From the NCBI GenBank assembly GCA_947585065.1, contig CANPWX010000003.1, positions 1 to 35,287 of the forward strand: a stretch of 35,287 nt of DNA, given 5' to 3'. The notes below the pieces were generated by a model, which did no database searches, was not told where the DNA came from, and saw only the letters and a program-made list of their open reading frames with translations. The position numbers and the translations under genes are program-made. The DNA is from an uncultured Bacilli bacterium. Its GTDB lineage: Bacteria; Bacillota_I; Bacilli_A; RF39; UBA660. This document shows positions 9,254-18,700 of this stretch, piece by piece (positions within the stretch are counted from its first letter, which is position 1; each line of letters opens with the position of its first letter).

Positions 9254-11017
9254 ATGATAATGAAGGGGCAAAAAATTAGTGACCGTTACCAAATTATTAA
9301 ATCAATTGGGGAAGGCGGTATGGCAAATGTATATCTAGCATATGATACAATACTAGATCGTAATGTAGCAGTAAAAGTATTAAGAGGGGATCTTGCAAAC
9401 GACGAAAAATTTGTAAGACGTTTTCAAAGAGAAGCTCTTTCGGCGAGTAGTTTGACTCATCCGAATATAGTTGAAGTATATGATGTTGGTGAAGACAATG
9501 GACAATATTATATTGTAATGGAATATGTTGAAGGAAAACATTTAAAAAATTTAATAAAAAAACGAGGAAAATTAACTGTAAGTGAAGTCATAGACATTAT
9601 GTTGCAAATCACAGACGGAATGAGTGTTGCCCATGATTCTTATATTATCCACCGTGATATTAAACCTCAAAATATTATGATATTAGAAAATGGACTTGTT
9701 AAAATCATGGACTTTGGTATCGCCATGGCGATGAATTCAACCCAACTAACCCAAACAAACTCAGTTATGGGAAGCGTTCATTATTTGCCACCAGAACAAG
9801 CAAATGGTAAAGGATCGACACTTCAAAGTGATATCTATTCGATGGGAATAGTAATGTATGAATTACTAACAGGCTCTCTCCCTTATAAAGGAGACAATGC
9901 CGTAGAAATTGCATTAAAACATTTAAAAGAACCATTACCAAGTATTAGAGATATAGTCCCAAATATCCCTCAAAGTATCGAAAATATAATTATTAAAGCA
10001 ACAGCTAAAAATCCTAAAAATAGATATGCTGATGCAAGAGAAATGCACACAGATTTATTAACCTGTTTAGATGAAGAACGAGCAAATGAACCAAAAATAG
10101 TCTTACCATATCCAGAAGTTTTAGAAGATAGCAAATTAAAAACTGTAAAAAAACCAGAAGAGGGAAAACAAGCATCTAAAGAAAAGAAAGAAGAAAAAGA
10201 GAAAGAGGAAGTATTTGCTAAGCAAATTACAAAAAACGATATGAAAAAATCAAATAGTATAATGAATAAAATATTAATTGCATTAGCCTTTGTCTTTACT
10301 TTATTAGTAATTGGTATCACGACTGTAGTAGTATTGCTTCCAATTATTACAAGCCGAAAAGTATTAACTATTCCAGATGTCACTGGCTATTCCGTAGAAG
10401 ATGCCTTACAAACATTGCAAGACGCAGGTTTTATGGTAGCAACAAATCAAGAACATATTGCCTCAGAAGACATTGCATATGGTAAAGTGGTAAAAACCTC
10501 CCCTTTAGCAAACACAAAAAGAACAAGTGGTACAGAAGTAACACTTTGGATTAGTGAAGGAGATACCAAAATAACATTAGAAAACTATGTAGGATTCAAT
10601 GTATTAGAAGTTCAAGGAAGACTAGATGCTCAAGGAATTAATGTCATCATCGAAAAAAGAGATGTCACCGATAAAAAAGAAGAAAATATCATTTTAGAGC
10701 AAAATCCAGCACCAGGCCAAAAAGTATCAAAAGGAGACTATGTGACTTTATACATTCCAAATGTGGACAAATATCCAAATTTTGCAAACGGAAGCTATAC
10801 CTATGAAGATGTAGTAGAATATTTAAAAAAATACAATATAGTAATTAATAAAATAGAAGCAGAAAGCGATAAAACGCCAGGAATTGTTATTGGCCAAAGT
10901 AGAGAAGAAGGATCACCAATTGTAGGTGGTACATCAATTACCATCACTGTAGCCAAAGCAAAAACATCTAACAAAGAGGAAAATTCTGGAGGATGTGAAG
11001 AATCAGGATTATGTTAG
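9254..11017 (+). CDS. prkC: PASTA-domain Ser/Thr protein kinase (PrkC/StkP-like); start may be the Met at 9260
   Basis: SIGEGGMANVYLAYDTILDRNVAVKVL, IIHRDIKPQNIMI, VKIMDFGIA, VMGSVHYLPPEQ, SDIYSMGIVMYELLTG; TM segment ILIALAFVFTLLVIGITTVVVLLPII; PASTA repeats such as LTIPDVTGYSVEDALQTLQDAGF. Confidence 0.96.
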   Translation: MIMKGQKISDRYQIIKSIGEGGMANVYLAYDTILDRNVAVKVLRGDLANDEKFVRRFQREALSASSLTHPNIVEVYDVGEDNGQYYIVMEYVEGKHLKNLIKKRGKLTVSEVIDIMLQITDGMSVAHDSYIIHRDIKPQNIMILENGLVKIMDFGIAMAMNSTQLTQTNSVMGSVHYLPPEQANGKGSTLQSDIYSMGIVMYELLTGSLPYKGDNAVEIALKHLKEPLPSIRDIVPNIPQSIENIIIKATAKNPKNRYADAREMHTDLLTCLDEERANEPKIVLPYPEVLEDSKLKTVKKPEEGKQASKEKKEEKEKEEVFAKQITKNDMKKSNSIMNKILIALAFVFTLLVIGITTVVVLLPIITSRKVLTIPDVTGYSVEDALQTLQDAGFMVATNQEHIASEDIAYGKVVKTSPLANTKRTSGTEVTLWISEGDTKITLENYVGFNVLEVQGRLDAQGINVIIEKRDVTDKKEENIILEQNPAPGQKVSKGDYVTLYIPNVDKYPNFANGSYTYEDVVEYLKKYNIVINKIEAESDKTPGIVIGQSREEGSPIVGGTSITITVAKAKTSNKEENSGGCEESGLC

Positions 11018-11847
11018 AAGGAAAAATAATAAAAAATATTAGTAATTGTTACACCGTAATTTGTAAGGAAAAAACCTACAATTGTATTCCAAAGGGAGCA
11101 TTTCGAAACCAAAAAGAAACTCCACTCGTCGGAGATTATGTAAAATTTGATGAAAAAAATAATAGAATAATCGAAATACTTCCTCGAAAAAATGAATTAA
11201 CAAGACCTAAAGTAGCAAATATTGACATTGCATTAATTGTCACTTCTTTAGTAGAGCCAAAATTGAATACCCTTTTATTAGATAAAGAAATCAGTTTAAT
11301 TACCTTATCGAATATAAAACCAGTTCTATGCTTTACAAAGTTAGATTTAGGAAACAAAGAAGAAATAGACAACTTTAAAACAATTAAAAAATATTATACA
11401 AAAATTGGACTCCCTGTATTTCAAAATACAGAATTAAAAGAATTATTAAAATATTTAAAAAATTCAGTGGTTGTATTAACTGGGCAAAGTGGTGCAGGGA
11501 AAAGTACATTATTAAACAAAATAAATCCTGAACTAAATTTAAAAACAGATGAGATTTCAAATGCCTTAAACCGTGGAAAACATACAACAAGACATACAGA
11601 AATTTATGAAGTGAATGATGTTTTCTTTTGCGATACTCCAGGATTTTCAAGCCTAGATTTGGATAACTATTCATTAGAAGAATTAAAAGCAAGTTTTGTT
11701 GAATTTGCCGATTTTCCATGTAAGTATCGAGATTGTATGCATCTAAAAGAAACAAATTGTGGAGTAAAAAAAGCAAAAGAAGAGGGTAAAATTCTAAATT
11801 CCCGTTATGAATCTTATCAAAAAATGATATTGGAGAGAAGAAAATGA
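11011..11847 (+). CDS. rsgA: Ribosome small-subunit-dependent GTPase RsgA (circularly permuted GTPase)
   Basis: NELTRPKVANIDIALIV, LCFTKLDL, VLTGQSGAGKSTLLNKI, LNRGKHTTRHTEIYEV, FCDTPGFSSL, CRDCMHLKETNCGVK zinc motif. Confidence 0.96.
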   Translation: MLEGKIIKNISNCYTVICKEKTYNCIPKGAFRNQKETPLVGDYVKFDEKNNRIIEILPRKNELTRPKVANIDIALIVTSLVEPKLNTLLLDKEISLITLSNIKPVLCFTKLDLGNKEEIDNFKTIKKYYTKIGLPVFQNTELKELLKYLKNSVVVLTGQSGAGKSTLLNKINPELNLKTDEISNALNRGKHTTRHTEIYEVNDVFFCDTPGFSSLDLDNYSLEELKASFVEFADFPCKYRDCMHLKETNCGVKKAKEEGKILNSRYESYQKMILERRK

Positions 11848-12461
11848 AAATAGCCGTTTCTTATTTAAAAAGTATTTATGATAAAAAAACAACGATAGAA
11901 AAAATTAATCAATCAAACGCCGATTATTTGCATGTTGATTTAATAGATGGAATTTTTTGTGGCGAGAAAAACTATGATATAGTAAAAATAATAGAAGACT
12001 TAAAAACAAATAAACTTCCCTTAGATATTCATTTAATGATAAAAAATCCCGAAGAAGAAATCGAAAAATTGGCCCTTTTAAAACCAGATACCATTACGAT
12101 TCCAGTAGAAATACTTAAGGGAAAAAACTATATAAACAAAATAAAAGAAAAACAAATAAAAGTAGGATTATCAATAAATCCAGAAACTTCTTTAAAAGAA
12201 TTAAAACCATATGAAGATATAGTAGACTCCATTTTGATAATGAGTGTCCATCCAGGTAAAGGAGGCCAAGAGTTTTTAAAAGAAGTGCTTCCTAAAATAA
12301 TAGAAGCAAGAACTCAAAATCCAAAAATAAAAATTTCAGTAGATGGTGGCATCAATGATGAGACAGTAAAATGGGTGAGGCCTTATGTAAATCAAGTCGT
12401 TAGTGGATCCTTTGTATGTCAAAAAGAAAACTTTAATGAACAAATTGAAAAATTAAAATAA
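11844..12461 (+). CDS. rpe: Ribulose-phosphate 3-epimerase
   Basis: ADYLHVDLIDGIF, LDIHLMIKNPEE, SILIMSVHPGKGGQEFL, KISVDGGINDETV, VVSGSFV. Confidence 0.92.
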   Translation: MKIAVSYLKSIYDKKTTIEKINQSNADYLHVDLIDGIFCGEKNYDIVKIIEDLKTNKLPLDIHLMIKNPEEEIEKLALLKPDTITIPVEILKGKNYINKIKEKQIKVGLSINPETSLKELKPYEDIVDSILIMSVHPGKGGQEFLKEVLPKIIEARTQNPKIKISVDGGINDETVKWVRPYVNQVVSGSFVCQKENFNEQIEKLK

Positions 12462-12488
12462 AAAAAGTTAGTTTATGCTAACTTTTTT
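12461..12488. terminator. Bidirectional intrinsic terminator between convergent rpe and rpmB
   Basis: AAAAAAGTTAG-tttatg-CTAACTTTTTT, a perfect 11-bp inverted repeat flanked by A and T runs; overlaps the stop region of both genes. Confidence 0.8.
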
Positions 12489-12631
12489 GCTTCTCTTGCA
12501 CTAATTAAAACTTTTTCTCCATTAATTGTTTTCTTTTGTAAATTAGGTTTTTGAACTCTTTTCGTTGCATTTAATGCTTTACTGCGAGAATTTACAGTTA
12601 AAGGTTTTTTTGTTGATACTTTTTTAGCCAT
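12473..12631 (-). CDS. rpmB: 50S ribosomal protein L28 (52 aa, short form); below the ORF-track cutoff
   Basis: Reverse-strand translation MAKKVSTKKPLTVNSRSKALNATKRVQKPNLQKKTINGEKVLISAREAKKLA*; L28-like N-RS-ALNATKR--PNLQK core; RBS ggaggtg on the minus strand. Confidence 0.88.
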   Translation of the reverse strand: MAKKVSTKKPLTVNSRSKALNATKRVQKPNLQKKTINGEKVLISAREAKKLA

Positions 12632-12775
12632 AAATATTCACCTCCGTGTTTCTTTCTTTAAAAATTTTAACAAAATTATTGTAAGAAGTCAATTACAAAC
12701 AAAAAAATTAAAACAAATCGGATCAAATAAAGAAAAAAGATAGAACATTTTTCCTAGTAAAATTTTCCCACTCAT

Positions 12776-12783
12776 GCTATAAT
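12776..12783 (+). promoter_or_regulatory. Extended -10 promoter (TGCTATAAT) upstream of dnaE
   Basis: catGCTATAATaaa 26 nt upstream of ATG 12809, followed by RBS aaggtgggtg. Confidence 0.55.
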
Positions 12784-12808
12784 AAATACACAAGGTGGGT
12801 GATAAAAA

Positions 12809-15718
12809 ATGTTTGTACCTTTAAGAGTGAAAACAGATTATTCGATGCTCCAAAGCCTCATTGTCATCCCCAAATTACTATTATTTCTTCAAAAATATAA
12901 AATTCCTGTATGTGGTATATGTGATACAAATCTTTTTGGCGTGATGGAATTTTATGATACATTAACATCTAATCAAATAAAACCCTTAATAGGTTTAGAA
13001 ATTAATATAGAAAATCCTGTTCTGTTATATGCTAGAGATTATGAAGGATACTTAGGATTATTAAAAATAGAAACATATATCGAAAAAAATGAATTAACGA
13101 AAGAACAGATCATTCCTTATCAAGAACACTTAAACATCGTCATTCCTTTTTTAAATAAAAATGAGTTAGAAAGTTGGAATAAATTTTCTCACGTCTATAT
13201 AGGAGTATCAACCGAATACGAAAAAAATAATGCAAACCTTATCACACCTCATACAGTATATATGCCTGAAATAAGAGCCTTTTTTAAAAAAGAAACAACT
13301 TCCTTAAAAATGTTAAAAGCGATTGATTTAGGTAACCCCTATAAATCCATTCAAGAAGAAAATTTAGAAAAGAAAACAATGGAGTACTATTTTAATGAAA
13401 ACTTATGGGATGAAAGTACCAAAGACTTCTGCGAATCCTGTAATGTAATAATGAAAAAAGAAGGAAACTATATTCCAAAATATTGTGAAGACTCAGCTAC
13501 TTTTCTTTTCAATTTAGCCCAAAAAGGATTAGCGAAACGGCTAAATAATAAGATTTCTAAAATTTACGACGAACGATTAAAATACGAATTATCAGTTATT
13601 CAGGAAATGGGCTTTTCCAATTATTTTTTAATTGTTTATGATTATGTCAAATTTGCCAAAAAAAATGGAATATTAGTAGGTGCAGGCCGTGGTAGTGCAG
13701 TAGGCTCACTAGTAAGTTATTGCCTTGGCATCACCGATGTAGATCCAATAGAATATCACTTATTTTTTGAACGTTTTCTAAATCCTGAAAGAGTAACAAT
13801 GCCAGATATTGATATCGATTTTGAAGAAGATCGAAGAAACGAAGTAGTAAATTACGTGAAACAAAAATATGGAATTCAAAATGTTGGAAGTATTATGACG
13901 TTTGGAACATTAAAAAGTAAACTCGTCTTGCGATGTGTAGGAAAAGCTTTAGAAATGGATCAAAAAGGAATGGAATCCTTTTTAAATAAAATAGATGCAA
14001 AATTAACACTGCAAGAAAATTTACAAAATAAAGAAGTAGCATACTATGTATCTTCTCATCCATGGATCAAAGAAATGTATGAAGCTTCATTACCAATTGA
14101 AGGATTAAAAAAACATATTTCTACTCATGCCGCAGGCGTTGTAATCAGTTCAGTTCCTCTTGATACAGTAATACCAATTCATTATAATGGAGAAGAATTA
14201 GTCACCGGAGTGACAATGAACTATTTAGAAGAACTAGGACTATTAAAAATGGATTTTTTAGCTCTTCGTAATCTAACCATTATGAAACGTGTATTAGAAT
14301 TAATAAAAGAAAATACAAACAAAACCCTAGATATTCATAAACTAAATTTAAATGATGAGAAAGTTTTAAAATTATTTCAAACTGCAGATACAATGGGAAT
14401 CTTTCAATTTGAAAGTGAAGGAATGAAAAATTTTTTACGAAAATTAAAACCAACAAAATTCTTAGATCTAGTCTCAGCAATTGCCTTATTTCGACCAGGG
14501 CCTATGGAGAATATAGATACATATATAAGACGAAAAGAAGGAAAAGAAAAAATAAACTATTTGCATGATGACTTAAAACCAATTTTAGAAGAGACCTATG
14601 GAATTATTATTTACCAAGAACAAATTATGCAAATTTTATCATTAATTGGAGGATTTTCATTTGCAGAATCTGATTTGATTCGAAGAGCAATGTCCAAAAA
14701 GAAAAAAGACTTAATTGAATCAAGTAAAGAAAAATTTATTCAGGGAGCAATGAAAAAAGGGTATTCTGTTTTTCTAGCAGAAGAAATATTTGCATTAATT
14801 TTAAAATTTGCAAACTATGGATTTAACAAATCCCATTCCGTTTCTTATGCCTTAATTGGTTATCAAATGGCCTATTTAAAATGTTATTATCCAATCTTTT
14901 TTCTAGCAAATATTCTCAATATGAACGTTTATACAGCTGAGAAAACAAAAGAATATTTGGCACTCGCAAGAAAATCCCATATTGCCATATTACCAGTAGA
15001 TATCAATTTAAGTGAAGGATTCTATAAAATGGAAAACAACTCTTTACGTATCCCATTTTCTTTAATAAAAAATTTAGGAGAAGAAGGAGTAAAAACAATA
15101 GTAAATCAAAGAAAAGAAAAAAAATTTACGGATTTCTTTGATTTTGTCGCCAGAACCTATGGAAAAAGTATTACCAAAGCAAAAATAGAGTCTCTAATTG
15201 AATCTGGCGCCTTCGAGCAATTTACCACTAACCAAAATTCTCTTTTAGCAAGTTTAGATACTGCGATCAATTATGCAACATTGACAAGTGATTTAGATGA
15301 AGATTATATTTTAAAACCATCTTTAAAAGAAGTAGAAGAAGAAAGCCCAGAAGAAAAAAGAAAAAGAGAATGGAACAATTTAGGCTTCTATTTAAGTAAT
15401 CATCCCGCCTCAAAATACACGAGCCCAAATATAATGAAACTAGAATTTTTACCATTGAATTATGATAAACAAATAAATTCAGTAGTATTAATCGAAAAAA
15501 TAAAAACAATTACAACCAAAAAAGGAGAAGAGATGGCTTTTTTAACAGGAAGTGATGAAACAGCAACTGGCAATTTTGTAGTCTTTGCAAGTATGATGAA
15601 AGAAATGCAATCAATAAATATAGGAGATGTCGTTCATATACAAGGACGAGTCGCGAGAAGATTAGATGAATATCAAATAAATGTAAATAAAATAGAAAAA
15701 TTAACAGAAGGAGAGTAG
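12809..15718 (+). CDS. dnaE: DNA polymerase III alpha subunit DnaE (969 aa, degenerate PHP domain)
   Basis: ILVGAGRGSAVGSLVSYCLGITDVDPI, LFFERFLNPERVTMPDIDIDFEEDRRNEVVNYV, HAAGVVIS, GIFQFESEGMKNFLRKLKP, ALFRPGPM, YQEQIMQI, FNKSHSVSYALIGYQMAYLK; C-terminal OB-like segment. Confidence 0.97.
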   Translation: MFVPLRVKTDYSMLQSLIVIPKLLLFLQKYKIPVCGICDTNLFGVMEFYDTLTSNQIKPLIGLEINIENPVLLYARDYEGYLGLLKIETYIEKNELTKEQIIPYQEHLNIVIPFLNKNELESWNKFSHVYIGVSTEYEKNNANLITPHTVYMPEIRAFFKKETTSLKMLKAIDLGNPYKSIQEENLEKKTMEYYFNENLWDESTKDFCESCNVIMKKEGNYIPKYCEDSATFLFNLAQKGLAKRLNNKISKIYDERLKYELSVIQEMGFSNYFLIVYDYVKFAKKNGILVGAGRGSAVGSLVSYCLGITDVDPIEYHLFFERFLNPERVTMPDIDIDFEEDRRNEVVNYVKQKYGIQNVGSIMTFGTLKSKLVLRCVGKALEMDQKGMESFLNKIDAKLTLQENLQNKEVAYYVSSHPWIKEMYEASLPIEGLKKHISTHAAGVVISSVPLDTVIPIHYNGEELVTGVTMNYLEELGLLKMDFLALRNLTIMKRVLELIKENTNKTLDIHKLNLNDEKVLKLFQTADTMGIFQFESEGMKNFLRKLKPTKFLDLVSAIALFRPGPMENIDTYIRRKEGKEKINYLHDDLKPILEETYGIIIYQEQIMQILSLIGGFSFAESDLIRRAMSKKKKDLIESSKEKFIQGAMKKGYSVFLAEEIFALILKFANYGFNKSHSVSYALIGYQMAYLKCYYPIFFLANILNMNVYTAEKTKEYLALARKSHIAILPVDINLSEGFYKMENNSLRIPFSLIKNLGEEGVKTIVNQRKEKKFTDFFDFVARTYGKSITKAKIESLIESGAFEQFTTNQNSLLASLDTAINYATLTSDLDEDYILKPSLKEVEEESPEEKRKREWNNLGFYLSNHPASKYTSPNIMKLEFLPLNYDKQINSVVLIEKIKTITTKKGEEMAFLTGSDETATGNFVVFASMMKEMQSINIGDVVHIQGRVARRLDEYQINVNKIEKLTEGE

Positions 15719-15722
15719 TAGT

Positions 15723-18700
15723 ATGAAAGAGGAAGTGAAACGTTTTTTAAATAGTATTTTCTATGAAGGCGAAGAGAAAGAATTGGATACGTTAGATATA
15801 GAAAAAGTAATTTTGCATAAAAAAGAACAAAATTATGAAGTAATCATGCATGCCGAGAATGTATTGCCTTATGAAATTGCTTGCAAACTAAAACTGGCAG
15901 CTCTCAATAAAATACATGGAACAGAAAAATGTAGTATTACTTTAAAATACGATACAATATCAAAAGAATCCGTTTTAGAATACCTACAAAATATATTACA
16001 AATATTTAAAACGAAACGTCCTTCTTTAGGAAGTGTTTTTGAAGGAAATTATATCGTAGAAGACAATAAAATTATCTTTGAAGTAGGAAATAAAACAGAA
16101 GAAGAAGAAATGGAAATAGAAGGAAAAAATATTTCTCAAGAACTAAAAATGTTTGGATTAGATTCTTATACTTGTGAAACAAAAATGAATGAAGAAAAAA
16201 GAAAAAGCATTCAAGAAGAAATAGAAGCAAGTAAAAAAGAAACAAAAGTCACAATTTCCGAACCGAAACTAGAAGGAAACATCATTACAGGAAAAGAAAT
16301 TACTGGAGAAGTAACATCAATTAATAATATTATGGGAGATGCAAAGAATGTTATTTTTGAAGCCTATGTATTTGGTATTGAAACACTAGAACGTGATAAC
16401 ATTAATATTATTACTTTAAAAATTAGTGATAAAACAAATTCTATATTAGCCAAAATATTTAAAAAAGATAAAAAAGAATATCAAACAGTAGTAAATGAAA
16501 TCAAGGAAAATGCCTGGTATAAATTTCAAGGAAATGTCGAATATGATAATTTTGCTAAAGACCTTGTATTAGCCATCCGTAATATGGAAAAAATAGATTC
16601 TAAAGATGGTGTTGAAATAGATGATGCTGAAGTAAAAAGAGTAGAACTTCATGCTCATACCATGATGAGTGCCATGGACTCCGTTGTTCCTTATGAAGAA
16701 AAAGATCCTCGTAATATTGTAAAATATGCAATAAAAATGGGACATAAAGCAGTCGCAGTAACAGATCACAACTGCGTTCAAGCCTACCCAGAATTATTTC
16801 ATACAGTAAATGCGTTCAATAAAGGCAAAGAGAAAAGTGATCATTTCAAAGTTTTATATGGAGCCGAAATGAATGTAGTAAATGATGATATTGATATCAT
16901 ATTTAACTGCAAAGAATATAATTTATTAGAAGATACCTTTGTCGTATTCGATACAGAAACCACAGGCTTTTATGCTGGATCCGATCAAATGATTGAAATC
17001 GGTGCCGTAAAAATTCGAAATGGTGTCATTTTAGATCGCTTCGATGAACTAATCGATCCTCATCGTCCAATTCCTAAAAAAATAACAGAACTGACTTTCA
17101 TTACAGATGAAATGGTTGCAGGAAAAGATACAGAAGAAAATGTAACCAAACGTTTCTTAGAATGGGCTGGAGAAAATCCAATGGTAGCCCATAATGCCAA
17201 ATTCGATATTTCCTTTATTAGTTCTGCATGCAATAAATATGGATTTCCAGAATTCCATTCGACAGTTTTAGATACAATGAGCATCGCACGGATGCTTCAT
17301 CCAGAATGGCCGAATCATAAACTTCAAACACTGACCAAAAGATTAGATATTCCATGGGATGAAGAAAAACACCACCGTGCCGACTATGATGCCGAAGGAA
17401 CTGCTTTAGCATTTCATAAAATGGCGAAAGTATTAAATGATCGTAACATTGGAACAACAACTCAATTAATAGAAGATATTGATAGAGATTCATTGATTCG
17501 ATTTGCCTATCCATTCCATGCAACCATTCTAGTTCAAAATAAAATAGGATTAAAAAATTTGTTTAAAATTATCTCAATAGCTAACACGAAATACTTATAT
17601 AAAAATGAACAACCCAAAATTCCTCGAAAAGATTTAATAGCATTAAGAGAAGGACTTCTCATAGGATCCGGCTGTATAAATGGCGAAATTTTTGACAAAG
17701 CTTCTGCAAAAGAAGATGAAGAGCTAGTGAATATGATGAGTTTTTATGACTATATTGAAATTCAACCTCTCTCGGCATTCACTCATTTAATTGGAACAGA
17801 TGGCAAATTTCCAAGTGTGATAGAAGCAGAAGAATACATAAAAAGAATTGTACGAGTTGCAAAAGAAGCAGGAAAACCAGTGGTAGCAACGGGAGATGTT
17901 CATAATCTTGCGAAAGAAGATAAAATATATCGAGAAATTATTGTAAATCAAAAATTCAATGGAAAACTCCATCCATTAAATCGAAAAGGATTAGAAATTC
18001 CTAATATGTATTTTAAAACAACGAAAGAAATGTTAGAAGACTTTGCATTTCTAGGAGAAGAACTTGCTTATGAAATTGTAGTAGAAAACACAAATAAAAT
18101 TGCAGATAGTATCGAAGAAGTAGAAGTAATACCGGATACTCATGGTATTCCATTTGCTCCAGTAATTGAAAATTCTCAAATGACAGTTACAAATATGGTA
18201 TATGATAAAGCTCGTGAGTGGTATGGAGATCCGCTTCCTTATCATATTGAAGAGAGAATAGCTTTAGAACTTTACGGAGCTCCTTTCATTGATGCCGTAA
18301 AACAAAATGCTGAAAGCCAAGATGACAGTGTCATTTATCAAAGACTTCATGATGTAGTACGAAAAGGCCCAGAAGCAGTTCAACAAGAGATAGCGACTAG
18401 CCTCAAAAAAGAGCATCCAGAAGAAGAACCAGAAAAACTTTTAGAGGAAGCCAAAGGCAAAATGACTGCAATTATCGGAGCCAACTTCGATGTAATCTAC
18501 CTAATTGCTCAAAAATTAGTCAAACACTCAAACGATGAAGGATTTTTAGTAGGAAGCCGTGGTTCTGTAGGTTCTTCCTTTGTAGCCAATTTAATGGGAA
18601 TTACAGAAGTAAATTCTCTTGCACCACATTATCGTTGCCCAAATTGTAAAAATAGTGAATTTGAAGATGAAACTGGAGAACCATTAGGCAATACATATAA

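Noticed and set aside
9970-10300. Lys/Glu repeat-like tract in the kinase juxtamembrane region (KKPEEGKQASKEKKEEKEKEE)
   Set aside because: Typical low-complexity linker between kinase domain and TM; not a distinct repeat element.
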